From the NCBI GenBank assembly GCA_938036585.1, contig CALHQN010000327.1, positions 1-6,556 on the forward strand: a stretch of DNA of 6,556 bases, written 5' to 3'. Below the pieces are notes generated by a model that was not told where the DNA came from, ran no database searches, and saw only the letters and a list, made by a program, of their open reading frames with translations. This document shows, one piece after another, positions 1 through 4,326 of this stretch; the first letter of the stretch is position 1, and each line of letters starts with the position of its first letter. Made by a program: the position numbers and the translations under genes. Source of the DNA: an uncultured Campylobacter sp. (lineage in GTDB: Bacteria > Campylobacterota > Campylobacteria > Campylobacterales > Campylobacteraceae).

Positions 1-209
1 AAATGCGCTCGAATAAAGGACGGGAATATGCCATAAGCTCAAGTTGGCTAATTAAGAACTGGGAAGCCGCCTTTCTCGGTAATTGCGATATAAGGCACAC
101 TTATGTAAATTTACAAAACCGAAAAGAGATTTTAAATTTTACCGATAAGCAGTTGGAAAATTTTATAAAAATAAAGCGAAAGAGATTTAAATTTAAATGG
201 AAAAAGTAG
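1..209 (+). CDS. C-terminal part of an unrecognised small protein (5' end probably cut off by the window)
   Basis: The frame is open from the window edge to a TAG at 207-209. An ATG lies at position 3, but with only two bases before it no ribosome binding site can be judged, so I read it as the tail of a longer gene. The visible 68 residues are hydrophilic and end in a very basic tail (IKIKRKRFKFKWKK). There is no signal peptide, membrane segment or motif I recognise. It is the first member of the AT-rich + strand array, and its last 13 bases overlap a short frame starting at 197. By position it could be another immunity-type protein or the end of a toxin C-terminal domain; the sequence does not decide between them. 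Confidence 0.45.
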   Translation, partial: MRSNKGREYAISSSWLIKNWEAAFLGNCDIRHTYVNLQNRKEILNFTDKQLENFIKIKRKRFKFKWKK

Positions 210-277
210 ATAAGGATTTTAAAGCGAGCTTGTATAGTACCACGCAGCGAAAGGGCTTTGAAAGGTGGCGGCAATGA
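197..277 (+). CDS. Possible 26-residue leader or remnant ORF coupled to the next gene
   Basis: This short frame starts at an ATG that overlaps the preceding gene by 13 bases. It ends in a TGA that overlaps the next start as ATGA (274-277), the classic arrangement for translational coupling. The product would be a hydrophilic 26-mer beginning MEKVDKDFKASLY and ending in ERWRQ. The only ribosome-binding-like sequence upstream is AAAGAGA, about 13 bases away, which is weak. It may be a real small gene, a coupling leader, or the tail of a decayed family member. I cannot assign a function, and the frame could also be chance. Confidence 0.3.
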   Translation: MEKVDKDFKASLYSTTQRKGFERWRQ

Positions 278-750
278 TAAAAAGCATTATAGACCCAACT
301 AATTTCGATATAGAATTTAGAAAAATAAGTAGAAATAAAAGAGGCGTAGCCAGATCAAGAATAGATTTTGAAAATATCGATGTAGAGGCCAAAATCAGGC
401 TAGTTATGTTTCTAATTTCAAAAGCAAGCCACTTAGATAGCCTAGTTTATAAAATTCTTTTTTGGGAAAGAGACGAGAAAATAGAGGAGTATCTTCTTAA
501 AAATATGAAGGGGCGATACACAAAAGCTAGGCCCTATAAAAACGGCGCCAGAGCGGGCGTTGTCTTTATAAAAGAAAAAGCGCTTGAGCCAAATTTTTTG
601 AGATCCATACTGCTGCACCATTTTAATTTTGAGCTGGCAAAAGAGCCATCTTTGAATATCAGAGTTCAATTAGCCGCAAACAATAAAGAGAAATTTTCGA
701 TTTTATTTGATATATACGATGACCGAGGCTGCTATGTGTATTACTTTTAA
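274..750 (+). CDS. Small cytoplasmic protein with a DUF3885-like YDDRG C-terminus (putative immunity protein)
   Basis: The product is 158 residues from ATG 274. I chose this start because GAAAGG at 260-265 lies 8 bases upstream and because the ATG overlaps the stop of the short upstream frame by 4 bases. A GTG at 265 would add only three residues. The N-terminal two thirds are basic and helical-looking. The last ~45 residues have a helix (FLRSILLHHFNF) followed by strands and end in FDIYDDRGCYVYYF. A terminal YDDRG stretch after such a helix is what I associate with DUF3885 proteins, often found beside Rhs-type toxins; this is from memory, not a search. There is no signal peptide or catalytic motif. 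The next gene starts 8 bases downstream, so co-transcription is likely. Confidence 0.7.
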   Translation: MIKSIIDPTNFDIEFRKISRNKRGVARSRIDFENIDVEAKIRLVMFLISKASHLDSLVYKILFWERDEKIEEYLLKNMKGRYTKARPYKNGARAGVVFIKEKALEPNFLRSILLHHFNFELAKEPSLNIRVQLAANNKEKFSILFDIYDDRGCYVYYF

Positions 751-758
751 AATTTTAA

Positions 759-1259
759 ATGAAAATATTTAAGGAAAGAGATATAGCAATTTGGCGATGT
801 GAGTTTTTTATTCTACCTAAAAGCGATACATACGATCTGCAATACGACCGGCAATATGGCAATATAAAGCTCTTTGAAGACGATAAATATTGGAAAAAAG
901 CAAAGATCAAAAAAGAGATATTTTCTGAAATTTCGCACCTATTAAAGCCCGAAAAATCTTGGTCTAACGAAATAGATCAATACGGAAGCGAAAACGGCAA
1001 CCGCTTAGAGGTACTTTTTGATGCTAATAATATAATAGAGTCCGTTACGTTTCGTATCGATTTTAGATCCGAGTATGAAGCGGTATTAAGGGGCATAATA
1101 TCATTGTGTGAGAAAAATGGCTTTTGCATTATAGACGGCAATTTAAAGAATTTAAAATTATCCTTTAGTGCTATAAAAGAGACAATCAACAAATCCAAGA
1201 ACAAAGAATTTTTTGCAGAACTTGTTAGAAATAGTATAATAGGCGATAAAGACGGGTAG
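759..1259 (+). CDS. Hypothetical immunity-like protein, probably shortened by an in-frame amber codon
   Basis: The product is 166 residues from ATG 759. The ribosome binding site is poor (ACTTTTAAAATTTTAA precedes the start), so translation may be coupled to the gene ending 8 bases upstream. It is cytoplasmic and mixed alpha/beta. Its middle (about residues 75-125) reads GSENGNRLEVLF, then IESVTFRIDFR, then a helix and GFCIIDGNLKNL. I recall this layout (short polar turn, strand with a basic-acidic-basic end, helix, 'I(I/T)-DG' strand) from uncharacterised small proteins beside toxin genes, but I have no family name for it. The frame stops at TAG 1257-1259 right after IIGDKDG, then continues open for 14 more codons (separate entry). 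The natural protein was therefore probably 181 residues. Confidence 0.65.
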   Translation: MKIFKERDIAIWRCEFFILPKSDTYDLQYDRQYGNIKLFEDDKYWKKAKIKKEIFSEISHLLKPEKSWSNEIDQYGSENGNRLEVLFDANNIIESVTFRIDFRSEYEAVLRGIISLCEKNGFCIIDGNLKNLKLSFSAIKETINKSKNKEFFAELVRNSIIGDKDG

Positions 1260-1304
1260 CCCATCATAGAAGCGGTAGACGATTTCAAATTTAAGGATGA
1301 TTAA
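1257..1304 (+). other. In-frame continuation of the 759 gene beyond its TAG codon
   Basis: Immediately after the TAG, the same frame reads PIIEAVDDFKFKDD and ends at TAA 1302-1304, two bases before the ATG of the next gene at 1307. The joint reads DKDG-stop-PIIEAVDD. DKDG followed by one residue and PI is a common protein turn, and the acidic tail looks coded rather than random. The ribosome binding site of the next gene (AAGGA, 1293-1297) sits inside this extension, as expected if the gene originally ended at 1304. One base change in the TAG (for example to AAG, CAG or TCG) would restore a sense codon. I infer a nonsense mutation in a formerly longer gene; natural readthrough is the alternative. 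Confidence 0.55.
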
Positions 1305-1306
1305 AA

Positions 1307-1933
1307 ATGATTGTAAAATGTATAAAAGAAGACGAGCATGAGTATCTGGAATTAAACAGAACCTATTTTGTTCATGGCATCCAATATGAAGAGGGACAGG
1401 TTTATTATTGCATATTACCGTTTGCAGATGATATAGATTACAATCGATTTAATAGCGAATATTTTCAAGTAATTGATGAAACGGTGCCTACGAATTGGAA
1501 ATTTGGGATGCATAGGGGATTTTTTGGATGTTTTACCGCATCTTACGAAGAGCTCATAGCAGACGCGGATCATTATGGAAAGCTTATCGACGGAGACCCA
1601 ATAGAAGAGGAAATTTTTAGGAAGAGAAGAGCCGAGATGATCGATGATGTATATAATACCCATATCATCAAAGATTTTAACCGCTTCATATATGATCTAA
1701 GCCCTAATCTATCGGTGCAGATGAATATTGCAAATAAAGTATTTGATATAGAGATATCGGACGCAAACGCTGAGGTCAAACATCGCAAAATGAATATTTT
1801 AAAGGATGACGGATATAGCTGGTATTTGATCGAATCGGACGCAAGTACTTTTAAGGCCAACGCTACTAATGATTATTTAAGACCCGTATTAAAATATCTT
1901 AAATTGTGGCTAGGCAGAAAGAATTTTAGATAA
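1307..1933 (+). CDS. Hypothetical two-part acidic protein (putative immunity protein)
   Basis: The product is 208 residues, with AAGGA at 1293-1297 placed 9 bases before the ATG. Residues 1-60 look like a small SH3-type barrel (MIVKCI, YLELNRTYFVHGI, VYYCILPF, SEYFQVID). This is followed by VPTNWKFGMHRGFFGCF, an amphipathic EELIADADHYGKLIDGDPIEEEIFRKRRAEMID segment and a separate C-terminal alpha/beta part ending LKYLKLWLGRKNFR. The barrel plus the 'W...LIDGDP...IF..RR' stretch recalls a family of short uncharacterised proteins near polymorphic toxins; this is recollection, not a search. There is no signal peptide, membrane helix or catalytic motif. The gene begins two bases after the restored end of its upstream neighbour and looks intact. 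Its C-terminal half may be a separately acquired domain. Confidence 0.7.
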   Translation: MIVKCIKEDEHEYLELNRTYFVHGIQYEEGQVYYCILPFADDIDYNRFNSEYFQVIDETVPTNWKFGMHRGFFGCFTASYEELIADADHYGKLIDGDPIEEEIFRKRRAEMIDDVYNTHIIKDFNRFIYDLSPNLSVQMNIANKVFDIEISDANAEVKHRKMNILKDDGYSWYLIESDASTFKANATNDYLRPVLKYLKLWLGRKNFR

Positions 1934-1952
1934 CCGGGCAGAAAGGTTTAAT

Positions 1953-2036
1953 ATGGCAAGCGCGACCGATAAAGAAATTTTTATAAAAATTTTGAATGAA
2001 GATATCGATGTATGGCGCCCGGCAAAGGCTGTTTAA
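1953..2036 (+). pseudogene. N-terminal stub of an LNE-DVWRP family gene
   Basis: ATG 1953 is preceded by AGAAAGG at 1940-1946, 6 bases away, so it looks like a genuine start. The 27-codon frame reads MASATDKEIFIKILNEDIDV and then WRPAKAV before TAA. 'LNE..(D)VWRP..A' is the opening of a common family of small uncharacterised bacterial proteins that are normally around 80-120 residues. Here the frame ends exactly where the next strand would begin, and none of the three frames downstream gives a recognisable continuation. I infer a truncated copy, perhaps produced by recombination between array members. The alternative, a genuine 27-residue peptide, is less likely given the family resemblance. 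Confidence 0.5.
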
Positions 2037-2073
2037 CACGAAAAAAGCGCGTTATGGTATAGGAGTGCGTAAA

Positions 2074-2142
2074 ATGATAAATTATAAAAATATCGGTTCC
2101 AAAAAGCCAATTAATAGGCACAAGCGGACAAATCTTTACTAG
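2074..2142 (+). CDS. Possible 22-residue small ORF with a good ribosome binding site
   Basis: AGGAG at 2061-2065 lies 8 bases before ATG 2074, one of the better ribosome binding sites in the array. The frame gives a basic 22-mer beginning MINYKNIGSKKPINRHKR and ends in TAG at 2140-2142. The same frame is open upstream to an ATG at 2008 (45 codons in all). After the TAG it continues without another stop into the gene that starts at 2161. It may be a remnant, a leader peptide for the 2161 gene, or a vestigial N-terminal extension. I recognise no family. Confidence 0.25.
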   Translation: MINYKNIGSKKPINRHKRTNLY

Positions 2143-2160
2143 ACCATAAAAGGGAGCGCG

Positions 2161-2514
2161 ATGCTAAGCGGAAAAGAAATTTACGAGAATTTTTTATTAA
2201 GATTTTCGGACAACGAACGCGATATTATGAAAAATTTGGCGAGAAATATATATGTACTAAATAAAAGAGAGTTTATCATTGAGTTTGATGAAAATAATAT
2301 ATACAAAGTTAGATTTTATGACGATTTTGAAGGATGCTGCGATCCCGATCTTGAAGAAGGAGAAGATGGATGGGATGAGCTATTTTTCGGATTTGAATTT
2401 GTAGTTTTAGAGGTTTTATCGACGCAAGCTGAAAAATTTAAAAAAGGCGACTATATCGAAATAAACTATAAAAACTATCCCAAAATATTTGATATGGATA
2501 GAAATTTGATTTAG
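2161..2514 (+). CDS. Hypothetical acidic small protein (putative immunity protein)
   Basis: The product is 117 residues from ATG 2161, with AGGGAG at 2151-2156. The spacing is short, about 4-5 bases. The protein is acidic and cytoplasmic. It has an N-terminal helix (GKEIYENFLLRFSDNERDIMKNLA), strands (REFIIEFDENNIYKVRFYDDFEG), an acidic loop (DPDLEEGEDGWDE) and a second sheet ending in VVLEVL, KKGDYIEINYKNYP. The 'FVVLEVL..........GDYIEINY.N(Y/F)P' ending is a pattern I associate with a family of small hypothetical proteins in toxin-linked gene arrays, without being able to name it. Strong net negative charge is common in immunity proteins that bind basic nuclease toxins, but no partner is visible. 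The gene looks intact. Confidence 0.7.
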   Translation: MLSGKEIYENFLLRFSDNERDIMKNLARNIYVLNKREFIIEFDENNIYKVRFYDDFEGCCDPDLEEGEDGWDELFFGFEFVVLEVLSTQAEKFKKGDYIEINYKNYPKIFDMDRNLI

Positions 2515-2549
2515 ATATGATGATTTAATAGAATTATGGAGAAAAATAG

Positions 2550-2645
2550 ATGCTTAATTTAGAAGGGCAAGAATTCCGCGTAAAGAGTATGGCGCGAGAC
2601 GTCATAAAAGAATGGGATAAATACGATTTAGGCTCGAAACGATAG
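2550..2645 (+). pseudogene. Short 31-codon ORF with a good ribosome binding site, probable gene remnant
   Basis: GGAG at 2538-2541 lies 8 bases before ATG 2550. The frame encodes 31 residues starting MLNLEGQEFRVKSMARD and ends in TAG at 2643-2645. After the TAG the same frame stays open for 12 codons (SIQIKLGSKKQK) and ends at TAG 2682-2684, 9 bases before the next gene's ATG. The opening looks like the first strand and helix of a small globular protein that is cut short. A truncated array member is my preferred reading; a real small protein remains possible. Confidence 0.35.
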
Positions 2646-2693
2646 AGCATTCAAATTAAATTAGGTAGTAAAAAACAAAAATAGGATTTTAAT

Positions 2694-3176
2694 ATGATAA
2701 AAAATGAATTTGAATTTTTAATTGCCTCCGTGCCGGATAGAGAAAAAGTAGTAGCCGAGATTTGGCATATGGACAGAGAGCCTTTAATACAGATCAACCA
2801 TGAAACAAATAAGCTTTTAGTCGCTGCTACCGAGACTCGGCATAATATCAATTTTTACGAGCTTATATGGGCGCTATACGCCGGGGGATTATGGCTAAAA
2901 GATGGGAATCAAACACCGAATTTTACGGAGCAGTTTGAGAAATTTTCAAAAAGAAACGGAAGATGCTCGAAAAATATCTTTAAATTTACAAGATATGAAA
3001 ATAAAGTGAGTATAGAACATAAAGGCAATCTAATAGCGCATGTCATAAAAGATGGCGACGCCCTATTGGTAGGTTTGTTAAATTTTGGATTTGAATTAAA
3101 AGAGTGCGTAGAGCTCGAAAATTTCGTATGGGCTTTGCAAAATTCCAAAAAGCTGCTAGATGGCGCGGTCGGCTGA
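2694..3176 (+). CDS. EF(L/I)IA-VP-REK family hypothetical protein with a C-terminal extension (putative immunity protein)
   Basis: The product is 160 residues from ATG 2694, with TAGGA at 2682-2686 about 7 bases before it. Residues 4-63 (EFLIASVPDREKVVAEIW, then a strand containing LIQINHE and a helix containing NFYELIWAL) match a pattern I recall from a widespread family of roughly 100-residue proteins near toxin genes, whose opening is 'EFIIADVP.REK.VAEI'. The remaining ~97 residues are an extra segment, again mixed strands and a closing helix (VELENFVWALQNSKKLL). The two halves may be related to each other, since both end in a helix containing WAL. The reading frame ends at TGA 3174-3176, only 35 bases before the probable start of the next gene. 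There is no signal peptide or catalytic motif. Confidence 0.7.
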   Translation: MIKNEFEFLIASVPDREKVVAEIWHMDREPLIQINHETNKLLVAATETRHNINFYELIWALYAGGLWLKDGNQTPNFTEQFEKFSKRNGRCSKNIFKFTRYENKVSIEHKGNLIAHVIKDGDALLVGLLNFGFELKECVELENFVWALQNSKKLLDGAVG

Positions 3177-3198
3177 GTATCGCGGCGAAAACATATAT

Positions 3199-3214
3199 AA
3201 AGGATAATAAAATT
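3199..3214 (+). promoter_or_regulatory. Ribosome binding site facing an ATT in place of a start codon
   Basis: AAAGGA at 3199-3204 is followed after 7 bases (TAATAAA) by ATT at 3212-3214. This matches the site and spacing seen at 3592, where AAAGGA is followed by 7 bases and then ATG. The ATT is in frame with the open frame that ends at 3580. No ATG, GTG or TTG lies in that frame between the ATG at 3104, which is buried in the preceding gene, and the ATT. Confidence 0.5.
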
Positions 3215-3580
3215 ACCGATTATTTCGTAAGAAAAGAAAGCGCGATAAAATTAAATAAGCTTTTGGGGTTAGATTCAGCGGGAAATGAGCAAGATTGGGA
3301 GCTAGAATTAGCAGATATCGGCAAAATTACGTCAATGTTAAATTTGCTAGAAGACAAAACATTAAATTTCCACGATAAGATTGCTCTGTCGCATTTAATT
3401 GTCGCTTCGTTTGTGAAAGAGGATGAAAAGCTAGACACAGTAGACAAAGATAGGATTAAAATATTTGCCGACTTTCTGGACGATAACTTGCAAATAAAAA
3501 ACATCATACGGGAATATTGGGTGGTTGCGTATGGGAATTTGAGTAAAAATTTAGCCTATTTGATATTTGGGGATAAATAA
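3212..3580 (+). CDS. Hypothetical helical protein with a DWELE-A motif and a non-standard ATT start (putative immunity protein)
   Basis: From ATT 3212 the product is 122 residues. The ATG at 3104 would add 36 residues, but most of that stretch is a shadow of the preceding gene read in another frame (MRRARKFRMGFAKF), so I do not accept it. The protein contains DWELELADIGKITSMLNLLE, then LNFHDKIALSHLIVASFVKE, and near the end IREYWVVAYGNLSKNLAYLI. A layout of 'DWELE.AD...I...(I/L)...E..L...(D/E)K.AL..LI.ASF' and a late YW is one I associate with small toxin-linked immunity-type proteins, without a database check. It is probably all-helical and cytoplasmic. If ATT is not used, the gene is silenced by a start-codon mutation, or it is reached by a -1 shift from the upstream gene. 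Confidence 0.6.
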   Translation: MTDYFVRKESAIKLNKLLGLDSAGNEQDWELELADIGKITSMLNLLEDKTLNFHDKIALSHLIVASFVKEDEKLDTVDKDRIKIFADFLDDNLQIKNIIREYWVVAYGNLSKNLAYLIFGDK

Positions 3581-3591
3581 AGGATTAAATA

Positions 3592-4149
3592 ATGCAGCCC
3601 AAAATTAGAAATTTGTGTTTATCGTTAGAAAATAGAATTTTAAATCTACATCCTTTTGATCCCGAGCAAGTATGCTGCTGCATAGCGACATGGTTTATTG
3701 AAAATAAAATTTTATTTCGTATGAAAGAATACGACGGTTGCGGCTTGGACGAGCTGTTAAAGTTAAATTTTAAAGATTATCCGACCGAGCTATCGATTTA
3801 CGGCGACGGAAAAGCAAAAGATCTCTTTGGCGTAAAGATCATCAAATCGGACAAATACCGCTTGATCAACAAAATTATAGCGCTGAAAGATCAAAAGAGC
3901 TTAAGACTAGTCTACGAGGAATTAAACTCGGTTATATTCGATAGCTTGGTAGTTAGCGTGGATTTGGACTTGGCGTGTGAATGCCCGCAATGGTCGCCTA
4001 GCGATTATAGAGTTATGTTGAATGAAGCCACGGACGAAATCGTTTTCGCCTGTATAAACTGCGAGAAGAAATTTTATCCCCATACTCTTACCGAGTGCCG
4101 CATAGATTGCGATCTCGCTATTCCTAAACGCGAATATTTTATCAATTAA
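3592..4149 (+). CDS. Hypothetical protein with a CxC...CxxC putative zinc site
   Basis: The product is 185 residues, with AAAGGA at 3579-3584 placed 7 bases before ATG 3592; the gap from the previous stop is 11 bases. The N-terminal ~115 residues are mixed alpha/beta, with an unusual Cys triplet at 28-30. The C-terminal part has Cys129 and Cys131 (CECPQWSPSDY) and Cys154 and Cys157 (FACINCEKKF), spaced like a zinc ribbon. Further cysteines are at 169 and 173. Nothing indicates export. I do not recognise the family. It is the last gene of the array, followed by about 180 bases without a convincing gene, so it probably ends the transcript. Whether the zinc-like site serves structure or DNA binding cannot be told from the sequence. 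Confidence 0.7.
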   Translation: MQPKIRNLCLSLENRILNLHPFDPEQVCCCIATWFIENKILFRMKEYDGCGLDELLKLNFKDYPTELSIYGDGKAKDLFGVKIIKSDKYRLINKIIALKDQKSLRLVYEELNSVIFDSLVVSVDLDLACECPQWSPSDYRVMLNEATDEIVFACINCEKKFYPHTLTECRIDCDLAIPKREYFIN

Positions 4150-4326
4150 CTATTTCAATCATTTCTTTTATAGCTAACTTTGGTAGCCAAGAAAGAAGCG
4201 GACGGCAAGAGCTCAAATTATTTAACCCAGTCTAAATTTAACCCGCCCCTACGCATTAAATTTCGCAATAAATTTACGTCACGGCGCCCGGGCATTGCCA
4301 AGCCCGAGCGCCGTTAAATTTCAAAT
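4150..4326. other. Intergenic transition between the AT-rich array and the GC-richer minus-strand genes
   Basis: No convincing gene lies here. Several AAATTTA-type words, typical of Campylobacter spacers, occur between 4229 and 4326. A short + strand frame ending in VNP-like residues (about 4184-4236, containing GSQERSGRQELK) could be a relic of coding sequence, but it has no start. I see no clear intrinsic terminator for the + strand array, only a small 4-bp hairpin (TTGG-TAG-CCAA, near 4180). The strong hairpin at 4282-4313 is listed separately. Base composition changes visibly across this stretch: sampled 60-base lines run at about 28-35% G+C before it and 58-63% after it. Confidence 0.5.
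4282..4313 (-). terminator. GC-rich hairpin after the rclA homologue
   Basis: The arms 4282-4293 (CGGCGCCCGGGC) and 4302-4313 (GCCCGAGCGCCG) form a 12-bp stem around an 8-base loop. One position is C/A on the + strand transcript but G-U on the minus-strand transcript, so the helix is complete only in RNA from the minus strand. That fits a terminator for the gene ending at 4327. The following bases on that strand are not a clean U tract (TGACGTAAATTTATT), so termination may be partial or the hairpin may mainly protect the 3' end. Confidence 0.55.

Noticed and set aside
1913..1945. Direct repeat GGCAGAAAG at 1913-1921 and 1937-1945
   Set aside because: Nine bases repeated once in a purine-rich stretch is compatible with chance, and the second copy serves as a ribosome binding site. 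There is no further repeat to suggest an attachment or recombination site.
1257..2684. Genome-wide recoding of TAG as a sense codon, suggested by three TAGs followed by open frames
   Set aside because: The conserved TetR-family gene ends with TAG just before a hairpin, and Campylobacter is not known to recode TAG. Two of the three extensions are short enough to be chance.
3160..3207. 15-codon frame starting ATGGCGCGG between two array genes
   Set aside because: It is very short, has no ribosome binding site, overlaps both neighbours' sequence and follows a stop codon directly.
3104..3211. ATG 3104 as the start of the protein ending at 3580
   Set aside because: Positions 3104-3176 lie inside the intact upstream gene, and the extra residues (MRRARKFRMGFAKF...) look like an out-of-frame shadow. 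The ribosome binding site at 3199-3204 points to a start at 3212.
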